64,000 bases of DNA, from contig CACHHD010000003.1 in assembly GCA_902579605.1 (NCBI GenBank), positions 1-64,000 of the forward strand, given 5' to 3'. The position numbers and the translations under genes are program-made. This stretch comes from an uncultured Pelagibacteraceae bacterium (lineage in GTDB: Bacteria > Pseudomonadota > Alphaproteobacteria > Pelagibacterales > Pelagibacteraceae). Of this stretch, positions 22,349 through 32,375 are shown piece by piece (positions within the stretch are counted from its first letter, which is position 1; every line of letters starts with the position of its first letter). The notes beneath the pieces were generated by a model. It had not been told where the DNA came from and made no database searches. It was given only the letters and a program-made list of their open reading frames with translations.

Positions 22349-22580
22349 ATAACTCCTTTTTATATTAATTATTAATAAATTTGTATTTTAAAATGTTTAA
22401 TGATTTAGCTAAGCATAAGCCTAGCGTGCATTCTGTGAGAATGTGAATAAATTTTAAATGTGTTCTTTTTAATCATTACTGTCTATGTAAGAAAAAATTG
22501 TGTCTTTTTCAAGGATTAATTAACGGGACATCAGCTAAAAAGCCTTAGTCCCGCTAATTTATGATTTGGAAAATTTAGAA

Positions 22581-22793
22581 TTAAGATGTTTTCTGCAATT
22601 TTACTGCAGCAGGACCTTTTTCCGTGCTCTCCACTTCAAACGTTAATTCATCACCTTCGTTTAAATATTTTAAACCAGCTTCTCTAACAGCTGAAGAGTG
22701 AACGAACACGTCTTTTTCTTTGTCTTCTCTTTCAATGAAACCATAACCTTTAGTTCCATTAAACCACTTTACTTTACCTTTTAGTGTACTCAT
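22581..22793 (-). CDS. Cold-shock protein (CspA family)
   Basis: [31 protein letters not shown]. Confidence 0.96.
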   Translation of the reverse strand: MSTLKGKVKWFNGTKGYGFIEREDKEKDVFVHSSAVREAGLKYLNEGDELTFEVESTEKGPAAVKLQKTS

Positions 22794-22925
22794 TGTTTTT
22801 ACTTATCCTTATTTGTTTAACTAATGTTAGTATAATTACTAACAGGGCTTCTTAAATAGATTAAATTTAAAATTGTCAAGATTTGATTAGCATTAAATTG
22901 CGATTTATTTGAAAAAATTGCAATT

Positions 22926-24041
22926 TTACAACAAAACTTTAGAAAGCAATGCGATAATTGAGGCAATAATAGCCAGTCCTAATGCTGAAAATAAATATTT
23001 TTTTTGAGTGAAAATTCTATTAAATCTTATAGAAATTGGCTCTTTGTATTCTAAACCAATATCTCCTTCAAAAGATGGTTTTGTGAAACCTCCTTCTCTT
23101 CCAATTTTTAAAAATTTATTTTTTCTATGATCGAATATTTGCTCTGGGACCATATTTTCAAAATAATCTAAATTTTTTAAAATATTATTTTTTATACTGT
23201 GCGCAATTTCATCAAGGTTTCTATGCGCTCCTCCTAACGGCTCAGGTATGATATCATCTATGACTCCAAGTTTAAGCAGGTCTTGAGCTGAAAGTTTCAT
23301 TGCTTCAGCGGCTTCTAAAGATTTACTAGGGTCTCTCCACAAAATTGATGCACAGCCTTCAGGAGATATAACTGAGTAAATAGAGTTTTCTAACATTATG
23401 ACTTTATTAGAAGATGCTAGAGCAATAGCGCCGCCCGATCCTCCTTCACCGATTATAACAGAGATATTAGGTACATTTAGTGACATACAACATTCAATTG
23501 AGTGAGCTATCGCAGATGCCTGGCCTCTCTGTTCTGCTCCTATTCCAGGGTAAGCACCTGGTGTGTCAATAAAAGTAATAATAGGAATTTTAAATCTATC
23601 TGCAAGTTTCATTAACCTAATACACTTTCTGTAACCTTCTGGTCTCATCATACCAAAATTTTTTTCTATCCTAGTATTTAAGTCTTCTCCTTTTTCTTGA
23701 CCAATAACTAATACCGACTTTTCATTAATTAATCCAAATCCAGCAGTTACAGATTGATCGTCTCCAAAATATCTATCGCCAGCAAGAGGAGTAAAATTGT
23801 TAAATATTTTTTTTATATAAAAACTTGCTCGTGGTCTGTCCTCATGTCTTGCAACTTGAGTTTTTTGCCAACTGTTAAGGTTAGAGTAAATGCTCTTTAA
23901 TTTTGAGTTAATTTGATCTTGAGTTGATTTTATTTTATTTGTATCTACCTCTGAAATACTCTCGCCACCTGGACTTTTGAGTAATTCCATCTCGTCTTCT
24001 AGAGTTTTTATATCTTTTTCAAATTCTAGGTAATTTTTCAT
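22926..24041 (-). CDS. accA: Acetyl-CoA carboxylase carboxyltransferase subunit alpha with C-terminal transmembrane extension
   Basis: YLEFEKDIKTLEDEM, RPRASFYI, FIDTPGAYPGIGAEQRGQ, IGEGGSGGAIAL; C-terminus YLFSALGLAIIASIIALLSKVLL. Confidence 0.95.
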   Translation of the reverse strand: MKNYLEFEKDIKTLEDEMELLKSPGGESISEVDTNKIKSTQDQINSKLKSIYSNLNSWQKTQVARHEDRPRASFYIKKIFNNFTPLAGDRYFGDDQSVTAGFGLINEKSVLVIGQEKGEDLNTRIEKNFGMMRPEGYRKCIRLMKLADRFKIPIITFIDTPGAYPGIGAEQRGQASAIAHSIECCMSLNVPNISVIIGEGGSGGAIALASSNKVIMLENSIYSVISPEGCASILWRDPSKSLEAAEAMKLSAQDLLKLGVIDDIIPEPLGGAHRNLDEIAHSIKNNILKNLDYFENMVPEQIFDHRKNKFLKIGREGGFTKPSFEGDIGLEYKEPISIRFNRIFTQKKYLFSALGLAIIASIIALLSKVLL

Positions 24042-24163
24042 AGGTGATTTCTATAATAATTTATTGATTAATAGAATCAAAATAAGTCAATAAATTGTCA
24101 ATAAACTGAGATCAATTATCATTTGACTTTGAAGTTTTACTAGGAGAAAATATTAAAAAAAAC

Positions 24164-24303
24164 GGGAGAGACTACTTAATTGTAGCGCCGAAGGAGCAAC
24201 CACCCCGGAAACTCTCAGGCAAAAGGACCGTAAAAGTAAAATTCTGGAAAGAGACGAGTTCTCACCGAAGGAGTAAATCTCTCAGGTACCGATACAGATG
24301 GGG
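24164..24303 (+). ncRNA. Tandem glycine riboswitch (two aptamers) upstream of malate synthase
   Basis: Aptamer 1 GGGAGAGACTACTTAATTGTAGCGCCGAAGGAGCAACCACCCCGGAAACTCTCAGGCAAAAGGACCG; aptamer 2 TCTGGAAAGAGACGAGTTCTCACCGAAGGAGTAAATCTCTCAGGTACCGATACAGATGGGG. Confidence 0.95.
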
Positions 24304-24318
24304 TAAGATTGGTGCTAT

Positions 24319-26484
24319 ATGAAATTTATTAATAAAAATGAGTTAAAAATAAACCAGACTTTTTTTAATTTTATAAATGAAGAAGTGCTACCTGGTACAA
24401 ACATAAAACAAGATCATTTCTGGAATAGATTTGCAAAAGTAATTCATGAATTGGCTCCAATAAACAAAAAACTCATTGAAAAAAGAGAAAAAATACAAAA
24501 ACAAATTGATGACTGGCATTTAAGTAACTCTAGGGAACAATTTGATAAAAATAAATACACCCAATTTCTTAAATCAATTTCTTACATTGTAGATGAAGGA
24601 GATGATTTTAAAATTGATACTTCAAATGTTGACGAAGAAATTGCAAAAATTGCAGGTCCACAACTTGTTGTTCCAGTAGATAATGCTAGATACGCTTTAA
24701 ATGCAGCCAATGCTCGTTGGGGCAGCTTATATGACTCTCTATACGGAACAGACGTAATTCCTGGCGAAAAAGGTAATTCATTTAATAAAGAACGCGCGGA
24801 AAAAGTAATAGTATATGTAAGAAATTTTCTTGATGAAATTTTTTCATTAAAAAAAGATAGTTGGAAAAATATAGATAAAATTGAAATTGAAAATAATAAA
24901 TTAATTTTAAACATTAATAATGAAAAAATTAATTTAAAAAATGAAAATCAATTTATAGGTTTTAATGGTGATAAATCATCTCCAACTTCCATATTGCTTA
25001 AAAACAACAACCTTCATTTTGATATAATAATAGACCCTAGCAGTCCAATTGGAAAAGGGGATAAAGCAAATATATCTGACTTTATAGTAGAATCAGCTAT
25101 CTCAACAATTATAGATAATGAAGACTCAGTAGCGGCAGTTGATGGGGAAGATAAAGTAAATTGCTACAGGAATTGGTTAGGTTTGATGAAAGGAGACTTA
25201 ACCGCAAATATGGAAAAAAATGGAAAAAAATTTGTTCGAAAATTAAACCCAAACAGAACTTATTTATCAAAAGAAGGAAAAAAAATAACATTACATGGCA
25301 GAGCGTTACTTCTTAACCGTAATGTAGGTCATTTGATGACTAATCCTGCAATAATACTAAAAGACGGTTCTGAAATTCCTGAAGGAATTATGGATGCGTT
25401 TGTATCTACCATGTGTGCTTTGCATGATTTTAAAAATAAAAATAACTCAAGAACTGGTTCTATTTATATAGTGAAACCTAAAATGCATGGTCCAGAGGAA
25501 GTTGCTTTTACAGATAAATTATTTAGTAAAGTGGAGGAAGTATTAGATTTAAAGAAATATACTATGAAAGTTGGAATAATGGATGAGGAAAGAAGAACTA
25601 CGGTAAATTTAAAAGAATGTATTAGGCAAGTAAAATACAGAATAGTTTTTATTAATACTGGATTTTTAGACCGAACTGGTGACGAAATGCACACTTCATT
25701 TGAAGCGGGTCCAATGATTTTTAAAGGTGAGATGAAAAAATCAACTTGGTTGAACTCTTATGAGGATTGGAATGTTGATATTGGATTAAGCTGTGGATTT
25801 TCTGGAAAAGCTCAAATTGGAAAAGGTATGTGGGCAATGCCAGATCAAATGGCAAATATGATGGATCAGAAAATTGGTCATCCTAAATCAGGTGCAAACT
25901 GTGCTTGGGTACCTTCTCCTACCGCTGCAACTTTACACTCAATGCATTACCATAAAGTGGATGTTTTTAAAGAACAGGATAAAATTAAATCTAGAAATAA
26001 AACTAATTTGGAAAATCTTTTAGAAATACCAAGGGCTGATAGACCTAATTGGTCTATTGAAGACATTAATCGTGAATTAGAAAATAACGCACAAGGTATA
26101 CTTGGATATGTTGTTAGATGGATCGACCATGGTGTAGGTTGTTCAAAAGTACCAGACATAAATAATGTAGGTTTAATGGAAGATAGAGCAACATTAAGAA
26201 TTTCTTCTCAACATATAGCTAACTGGCTTCATCATGGAATATGTACAAAAGATCAGGTTTTAAAAGTAATGAAAAAAATGGCCACTATTGTTGATAATCA
26301 AAATGAAAAGGACCCTGCCTATACAAGAGGTGGAAGGTCTAGTTATAAAAAAATGTCTGATGACTTTGAAAATTCAATAGCCTTCTCAGCTGCTTGCGAT
26401 TTAGTATTTAAAGGAAGAGTTCAGCCATCTGGCTATACTGAACCCCTTTTGCATCAAAAAAGACTCGAAAGGAAAAGCGCTTAA
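24319..26484 (+). CDS. glcB: Malate synthase G
   Basis: [87 protein letters not shown]. Confidence 0.97.
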   Translation: MKFINKNELKINQTFFNFINEEVLPGTNIKQDHFWNRFAKVIHELAPINKKLIEKREKIQKQIDDWHLSNSREQFDKNKYTQFLKSISYIVDEGDDFKIDTSNVDEEIAKIAGPQLVVPVDNARYALNAANARWGSLYDSLYGTDVIPGEKGNSFNKERAEKVIVYVRNFLDEIFSLKKDSWKNIDKIEIENNKLILNINNEKINLKNENQFIGFNGDKSSPTSILLKNNNLHFDIIIDPSSPIGKGDKANISDFIVESAISTIIDNEDSVAAVDGEDKVNCYRNWLGLMKGDLTANMEKNGKKFVRKLNPNRTYLSKEGKKITLHGRALLLNRNVGHLMTNPAIILKDGSEIPEGIMDAFVSTMCALHDFKNKNNSRTGSIYIVKPKMHGPEEVAFTDKLFSKVEEVLDLKKYTMKVGIMDEERRTTVNLKECIRQVKYRIVFINTGFLDRTGDEMHTSFEAGPMIFKGEMKKSTWLNSYEDWNVDIGLSCGFSGKAQIGKGMWAMPDQMANMMDQKIGHPKSGANCAWVPSPTAATLHSMHYHKVDVFKEQDKIKSRNKTNLENLLEIPRADRPNWSIEDINRELENNAQGILGYVVRWIDHGVGCSKVPDINNVGLMEDRATLRISSQHIANWLHHGICTKDQVLKVMKKMATIVDNQNEKDPAYTRGGRSSYKKMSDDFENSIAFSAACDLVFKGRVQPSGYTEPLLHQKRLERKSA

Positions 26485-26485
26485 C

Positions 26486-27091
26486 TTAACTATCTGTTAC
26501 AGGCACCCTATTTTTAAAAGCTGAAAAAAGTGTTCCATCATCTAATTGTTCTATTTCACCTCCTACCGGTAATCCTTGAGCTAATTTAGTAATTTTTATT
26601 TTATCGTTTTTGATTAAATCCTCTATGTAATGTGCAGTGGTTTGTCCTTCTATTGTTGCGCTAGTAGCAATTATTACCTCTTTTAAATTATTTTTTTTAA
26701 CCCTTTCGACAAGTGATTTTACTAACATATTTTTATTTTCTATATTATCCTGAGAATTTATTGTTCCACCAAGAATGTGATAGTGACCTTTATAAATGTT
26801 TGCAGAATCAATCACCCACATATCAGCTAAATTTTCTACTATACAAATTTTATCGTAATTTGTATCAGTTTCACATAAACATGTTTTATCAATAATTTTT
26901 AAATTTCCACAGTTAGAACATCTTACTACTTTTTTATAAACGCTGGCCAAAGACTTGGCCAAAGGTTTAATCATGTTGTCTTTATTATTTATAAGTTTCA
27001 AAATAATTCTTTTTGCAGACTTTGGTCCAAGACCCGGAAGTTTTGAAAATTGTTTAATCAACTCGTCTATTTCTACAATATTATTATCCAT
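26486..27091 (-). CDS. recR: Recombination protein RecR
   Basis: IDELIKQFSKLPGLGPKSAKRIILKL, Cys4 zinc finger, HILGGTINSQD, GLPVGGEIEQLDDGTL. Confidence 0.95.
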   Translation of the reverse strand: MDNNIVEIDELIKQFSKLPGLGPKSAKRIILKLINNKDNMIKPLAKSLASVYKKVVRCSNCGNLKIIDKTCLCETDTNYDKICIVENLADMWVIDSANIYKGHYHILGGTINSQDNIENKNMLVKSLVERVKKNNLKEVIIATSATIEGQTTAHYIEDLIKNDKIKITKLAQGLPVGGEIEQLDDGTLFSAFKNRVPVTDS

Positions 27092-27411
27092 TATGATGGG
27101 AACTTAATATCAAACGGGAGATTAATACCGCCTGTGATTTTAGAAATCTCCTCAGAAGATTTTTTTTTTAAGTTTTCTTTTGCGTTATTAAAAGCAGCAA
27201 TTATTAAATCGTTAATAATTTCTTGATTTTCTTTTTTCGCCTCTTCACTTATTAAAATTGACTTTAATTCGTAATCACCAGATAAAACCACTTTTACTAA
27301 ATTACCACCTGAGACACCCTCTACTTGAATATTTTTAATTTCATTTTGAGCTTCTTTCATTTTTTTTTGCATTTCTTTTGCTTTTTCTAACATGTCATTA
27401 AAATTTGTCAT
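27091..27411 (-). CDS. YbaB/EbfC family nucleoid-associated protein
   Basis: MLEKAKEMQKKMKEAQNEIKNIQVEGVSGGNLVKVVLSGDYEL; recR-ybaB-dnaX order. Confidence 0.93.
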   Translation of the reverse strand: MTNFNDMLEKAKEMQKKMKEAQNEIKNIQVEGVSGGNLVKVVLSGDYELKSILISEEAKKENQEIINDLIIAAFNNAKENLKKKSSEEISKITGGINLPFDIKFPS

Positions 27412-29081
27412 TGACCAGTATCCTCTTCTACATCTATTAGGTTAGCATCATCAAATGTTTCGATTATCGTTTTGATTTTTATATTGTTTTTGGCTTTATC
27501 TATTTTGTTTTCTTTAAGTTCATATTTTTTTTCAAATATTGTTTTTTCTCCGATCTTTTTATTAAGTGAAATAATCCATCTCTCACCAGTCCATTTAAGT
27601 AATTTTTCACTTAAGATTTTAATAAAATTTTTGTTTAGTTTTTCATTGAAACTAATGTCTATGTTTCCTTTGCTAAAATTTACAAGTTTCACGTTTCTTT
27701 CTAAATCATATTTAAGTTCAATTTCGTTTTCACTGTTAGCAAGTTTTACTATATCTTCAAATGTATTTATTTTGGTTTTAATTAATTTGTCATTATTTAG
27801 TTTTGGTTTTTCAATTAAACTGGTCTTGACTTGATCGGTGTTTTTGAGTTGGTTCTTAACTTTAAGTGATTTGTTTTCTTGAAAGTTGTCTTTGTTTTTT
27901 AAAATTTTTTTTTGGTCTCCACTTAACTTTGTGTCTACAAAGGATTTTTCTTCCACGTTTCCACCTATACTAATTAGATGGATTAATTGTAAAATATACA
28001 TTTCCAAAGTTATTTCTTCGTCATTTATTATTCTAAGGTCATCAATTGTTTTTATTGTAAATTGCCAAAAGATTCCAATATCATTTATATCTATTCCATT
28101 TGAAATATTGTTTATTAAATTAATTTCCTCCTCTGGTAAAACCTTGTCGTTTTCAATTGTACCGAGGCTTAATTTTCTATTTATCAAACTTAATATATCT
28201 AAAATATCATTTAAAAAATGTTTAGCCTCAATTCCATCCGAGAATAGCTCCTTCAATATATTTATCGCATTTTGTGAATTACCTTCAAAAACTTCTTTTA
28301 AAATTTGTATCACTTTGCCTCTATCGGCCAGGCCCAGCATATTTCTTAGATCTTGATCTCTAACTTCATTATTTGAAGTTACATTCTGGTAACTTAAGGC
28401 TCTATCTAATAGTGAAATACCGTCTCTTACAGATCCCTCTGAAACTTGAGAAATAATTCTTAAGGCTTTTGAGGAGATGTTTCCATTTTCTTTTTTAGAA
28501 ATATTTTCTAGATGTTTATAAATGCTTTCAATATTCACACGTTTTAAATCAAATCTTTGGCATCTAGAAAGAATAGTGATAGGAATTTTTTTAACTTCTG
28601 TAGTTGCAAGTATAAATTTTAAACTTAGTGGCGGTTCCTCTAAAGTTTTTAGCAACCCATTGAAAGCTTGTTTTGATAACATATGCACTTCATCTATTAT
28701 AAATATTTTAAATTTAGCGCTTGTAGGACTATACTTTGAGTTTTCAATTAAATCTCTTATGTCATCAATTCCTGTTTTTGATGCAGCGTCCATTTCAAGA
28801 ACATCAATATGATTCGAGTTAGCTATTTCCACACATGTTTGGCAAAAATTTTTTTTATCACAAATACTGTCTTTAGAACTTTTTTCGCAATTTAATGCTT
28901 TTGCTATTAATCTAGCGGTAGTAGTTTTTCCTACTCCTCTAATTCCAGTTAGAAGATAGGCGTTGGGTGTCCTTCCTGTTTTAATTCCGTTTGTAATTGT
29001 TTTAGATAAAATTTCTTGGCCAATTAAGTCACTAAAATTTTGCGGTCTGTATTTTAAAGCTAAAATTTTGTTATGTTTCAT
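27408..29081 (-). CDS. dnaX: DNA polymerase III subunit gamma/tau (start trimmed to MKHNKILALKYRPQNF)
   Basis: LALKYRPQNFSDLIGQEIL, GIRGVGKTTTARLIAKALNC, IIDEVHMLSKQAFNGLLKTLEEPP; the longer ORF runs into the 4.5S RNA. Confidence 0.94.
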   Translation of the reverse strand: MKHNKILALKYRPQNFSDLIGQEILSKTITNGIKTGRTPNAYLLTGIRGVGKTTTARLIAKALNCEKSSKDSICDKKNFCQTCVEIANSNHIDVLEMDAASKTGIDDIRDLIENSKYSPTSAKFKIFIIDEVHMLSKQAFNGLLKTLEEPPLSLKFILATTEVKKIPITILSRCQRFDLKRVNIESIYKHLENISKKENGNISSKALRIISQVSEGSVRDGISLLDRALSYQNVTSNNEVRDQDLRNMLGLADRGKVIQILKEVFEGNSQNAINILKELFSDGIEAKHFLNDILDILSLINRKLSLGTIENDKVLPEEEINLINNISNGIDINDIGIFWQFTIKTIDDLRIINDEEITLEMYILQLIHLISIGGNVEEKSFVDTKLSGDQKKILKNKDNFQENKSLKVKNQLKNTDQVKTSLIEKPKLNNDKLIKTKINTFEDIVKLANSENEIELKYDLERNVKLVNFSKGNIDISFNEKLNKNFIKILSEKLLKWTGERWIISLNKKIGEKTIFEKKYELKENKIDKAKNNIKIKTIIETFDDANLIDVEEDTGQ

Positions 29082-29085
29082 TTTA

Positions 29086-29179
29086 TAGAGGCAGGCAACA
29101 ACCTGAATAATTTTCACTACGGCTGCTTCTTTTCAGACCTGACCGGGTTAATGAAACATCCACCTGATGCCAACCTCAA
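29086..29179 (-). ncRNA. ffs: Bacterial small SRP RNA (4.5S), approximate ends
   Basis: Minus strand GAGGTTGGCATCAGGTGG...CCCGGTCAGGTCTGAAAAGAAGCAGCCG...CAGGTTGTTGCCTGCCTC; conserved CAGGUC..GAAGCAGCC; lies upstream of dnaX. Confidence 0.92.
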
Positions 29180-29234
29180 ACTGATTATATCAAGATATTT
29201 TTGATTACTACAAGTGTAGAATTTTTTTTGTGGA

Positions 29235-30077
29235 CTAATTTTGCCTAAAATTTGATGCTTCATAAACGCCCAAAATATCTAAGCTTTCAGTATGAAAACC
29301 TAGTTCCTCTAAAGCGTTTTGAACAGATTTTTGCTCAAGATGACCCTCGAAATCTAAATAAAAATTTGTTTGTGCGAATGTATTCTTAACTGAGAAGCTC
29401 TCAAGCTTAGTCATGTTTACTTGGTTTGTTGCGAATCCGCCTAAAGATTTATATAGCGCAGCTGGCTCACTTTTTAATCTAAAAATACAAGTTGTAATAT
29501 ATTTTTTTCCTTTTTGGTATTCAGGTTGTTGAACATTTTTTCCCATTATTAAAAATCTCGTTACATTGCCTTTTTCATCTTCAATATTTTCTTTCAAGAT
29601 TTTTAGTTTATAAATATTTGCAGAAAGTTTAGATGCAATAGCAGCAATAGAATTATCTTTGCCGTCTGCTAACTCTCTAGCGGAGCCTGCTGTATCAGCC
29701 GATATAATCGTTTTAAATTTGTTATTCATTATAATTTTTTGACACTGTCCAATAGCCTGGGCATGGCTTCGAACATACTTTATATCTTCAATTTTAGAAT
29801 TCTCTTTTGCAAGGAGATTATGTTCAACTTTCTGAAAATGTTCTGCATGAATTTGCAGTTTATATTTTGGTAATAAATAATGAATATCTGCAACTCTTCC
29901 TGCTAAAGAATTTTCAAGAGGTATTACTATTTTATAATCTTCATCTTCAAACGCTACTTTAAATGTTTCTTCAAAAGTTGCACAGGTTTTAATCTCTGCA
30001 TTTTCAAAAAGTTCATTAATTGCGATGTGGGAGTAAGCCCCTAGTTCACCTTGAAATGCTACTTTACTTTTTTTCAT
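29235..30077 (-). CDS. pheA: Prephenate dehydratase (with ACT domain)
   Basis: VAFQGELGAYSHIA, IPLENSLAGRVADIHYLL, VTRFLIMG, ESFSVKNTFAQTNFYLDFEG. Confidence 0.92.
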   Translation of the reverse strand: MKKSKVAFQGELGAYSHIAINELFENAEIKTCATFEETFKVAFEDEDYKIVIPLENSLAGRVADIHYLLPKYKLQIHAEHFQKVEHNLLAKENSKIEDIKYVRSHAQAIGQCQKIIMNNKFKTIISADTAGSARELADGKDNSIAAIASKLSANIYKLKILKENIEDEKGNVTRFLIMGKNVQQPEYQKGKKYITTCIFRLKSEPAALYKSLGGFATNQVNMTKLESFSVKNTFAQTNFYLDFEGHLEQKSVQNALEELGFHTESLDILGVYEASNFRQN

Positions 30078-30810
30078 TTTTCTTCATTAAATCCTGTACA
30101 GCTTTAAAATCTTCCTCAGTATCTATACTAAGAGGTGAAGAGGAAGTAAATCCAACATGAATTTTCATATTGTTATCTAATGCTCTAAGTTGTTCTAAGT
30201 TTCTTTCTAATTCTCTTTTTGTACGTTTTAGAGTTACATACCTTATTAAAGCTTCCTTAGTAAAGGCATAAATTCCAATATGATGGTAAATATTTTTATT
30301 TTTTGAAACATCATTTTCTCTATAAAAATCAATTGCTACTTCAAATTGTTTATTTGACAAAACTTTGCTCGCTAAAACTTTAACATTGTTAACATTATTA
30401 ATTTCATCTTTATCTTTAAATTTACTTCCTAAAGTTGCTATGTCGCATAAATTTTTCTTCATATAATTTGATAAAGTTCGAATAGCTGCCGGATCTATGT
30501 TTGGCATGTCTCCTTGTAAATTAATTATTATTTTTGGTTTCTTTCTAAGAAATTTATCAAAAACCTCAAAAATCCTATCAGTGCCTGTTTCATGATTAAG
30601 TTTTGTTATTATACAAGTTCCTTTTACTGAGGTTACAAGATCACAAATTTCTTTATTAGGTGATGTGACGATAACTTCTCCTACATTCGCATTTTTTGCA
30701 GCCTCATACACATGCAATATCATCTCTTTGTTATTAATTTTTTTTAAAGGCTTATTAGGTAATCTTGATGCCTCTAGCCTGGTTGGAATAATAATTACAT
30801 TATCAGTCAT
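30064..30810 (-). CDS. kdsB: CMP-KDO synthetase
   Basis: IIPTRLEASRLPNKPLKKINNKEMI, INLQGDMPNIDP, HHIGIYAFTKEAL. Confidence 0.93.
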   Translation of the reverse strand: MTDNVIIIPTRLEASRLPNKPLKKINNKEMILHVYEAAKNANVGEVIVTSPNKEICDLVTSVKGTCIITKLNHETGTDRIFEVFDKFLRKKPKIIINLQGDMPNIDPAAIRTLSNYMKKNLCDIATLGSKFKDKDEINNVNNVKVLASKVLSNKQFEVAIDFYRENDVSKNKNIYHHIGIYAFTKEALIRYVTLKRTKRELERNLEQLRALDNNMKIHVGFTSSSPLSIDTEEDFKAVQDLMKKNEKK

Positions 30811-30903
30811 ATATTTATGCGGCTAAAATGACGCAAAAAAGTATTTTAATTTAGAGTTTTTTTTTCAAACTCATGTTATATGTTTAAAATACTTATCAAA
30901 GAA

Positions 30904-31452
30904 ATGGATAGTTTTGAAATAAATAAAATTATAGCTGCGGTATTGCTTACAGCTTTAATAATAATAGGTATCGGTAAAATAGCCGATATACTTTTTTTTG
31001 TCGAAAAACCTAAATTAACTGCTTATAAAGTAGAGGGTATTGATCAAAAAACTTCTGGCAAAGAAATATCTATTAAATCCAATGAAATTGAGGAAACTGT
31101 TGATATAAAAGCTCTTTTAGCAATGGGTGATATAAGTCATGGTGAAAAAGTTTTTAAAAAATGTTCAGCTTGCCACATGATTGTTTCTGATGGAAAAAAT
31201 AAAATTGGCCCAAATCTTTGGAGTGTAATAGGAAGAAAAGCCGGATCAGTAGCAGATTATAATTATTCGAAAGCAATGGTAGCTTACGGAAAAGAATGGG
31301 ATTTTAAAGAGATGAATTCATACTTAATAAAACCTCAAGCATACATAAAAGGAACTAAAATGGCTTTTGCCGGCCTAAGAAAAGAGAAAGATAGAGCGTC
31401 TGTTATTTTGTATATGAATTCGAAAAGCTCGGCCCCAAAAGCATTACCTTAG
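30904..31452 (+). CDS. Membrane-anchored class I cytochrome c (start trimmed to MDSFEINK)
   Basis: N-terminal TM helix; CSACH heme motif; GPNLWSVIGRKAGSVADYNYSKAM; KGTKMAFAGLRKEKDRA. Confidence 0.9.
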   Translation: MDSFEINKIIAAVLLTALIIIGIGKIADILFFVEKPKLTAYKVEGIDQKTSGKEISIKSNEIEETVDIKALLAMGDISHGEKVFKKCSACHMIVSDGKNKIGPNLWSVIGRKAGSVADYNYSKAMVAYGKEWDFKEMNSYLIKPQAYIKGTKMAFAGLRKEKDRASVILYMNSKSSAPKALP

Positions 31453-32375
31453 TTTAAGCACCAATTAATAATACTTTTTTGAGCGTGAACTCTATTAGAG
31501 GCTTGTTGCCAAACTACAGATTTTTCTCCATCAATTATTTCATCAGTAACTTCTTCCCCTCTACCGACAGGGAGACAGTGCATAAATATACAGTCGCTTT
31601 TAGCAAGTTTTAAAAGTTTATTATTGACTTGATAATCTTTTAGAGATTTTTTTTTCTCTTTTTTATTTACTTTATCATTCATAGAAATCCATTTATCTGT
31701 CATTATACAGTCTGCGTTCTTTACAGCCTCTCTTGGATCTTTAGTTATAAAAATTTTCGATTTATTTTTTGATGCCCATTTTAATATATTATTATTAGGA
31801 CTGTATTTTTTTGGGCATCCAATATTCAAATTGAACTTAAATTTAACTGCGGCCTCTATAAATGAATTTGACATATTATTATTGCCATCACCTATCCATG
31901 AGATAGTTTTTCCCTCAATATTTCCGTTGTTTTCTTCAAAGGTTAAAATATCAGACATAACCTGGCATGGATGACTTTGATCTGATAATCCATTTATTAC
32001 AGGTATTGTTGAATATTTTGAAAATTCATCCAGATTTTTATGAGAAGATGTTCTTATCATAAGTATATCTGCATATTCAGATAAAACTCTGGCAGTGTCT
32101 TTTAAACTTTCATCTCCTTTACCATAATGTATTCCGTCAGGATTTAAAATTGTAGAAGAACCTCCTAATTGCTTAATGGCTAAATCAAAAGATATTCTTG
32201 TTCTCGTAGATGGCTTTTCAAAAATCATTATCATTGATTTTCCATCTAAAGGTTTGTCTTTATCTATAGAAGATTTATTCTGACCTTGTCTTTTGTTTTT
32301 TCTGTCTTTAGCTTCATCAATTATATTTCTAAGTAAAGATGAGGAATGATCAGCAATATTTAAAAAGTTTTTCAT
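31449..32375 (-). CDS. argF: Ornithine carbamoyltransferase
   Basis: IFEKPSTRTRISFDLAIKQLGGSS, NGLSDQSHPCQVMSDILT, FMHCLPVGRGEEVTDEII. Confidence 0.95.
   Translation of the reverse strand: MKNFLNIADHSSSLLRNIIDEAKDRKNKRQGQNKSSIDKDKPLDGKSMIMIFEKPSTRTRISFDLAIKQLGGSSTILNPDGIHYGKGDESLKDTARVLSEYADILMIRTSSHKNLDEFSKYSTIPVINGLSDQSHPCQVMSDILTFEENNGNIEGKTISWIGDGNNNMSNSFIEAAVKFKFNLNIGCPKKYSPNNNILKWASKNKSKIFITKDPREAVKNADCIMTDKWISMNDKVNKKEKKKSLKDYQVNNKLLKLAKSDCIFMHCLPVGRGEEVTDEIIDGEKSVVWQQASNRVHAQKSIINWCLN

Noticed and set aside
27886-28356. 156-aa ORF antisense to dnaX
   Set aside because: Low-complexity antisense shadow ORF
29082-29117. N-terminal extension of dnaX (MKIIQVVACLYK)
   Set aside because: Encoded by the 3' part of the 4.5S RNA; conserved DnaX start is MKHNKILALKYRPQNF
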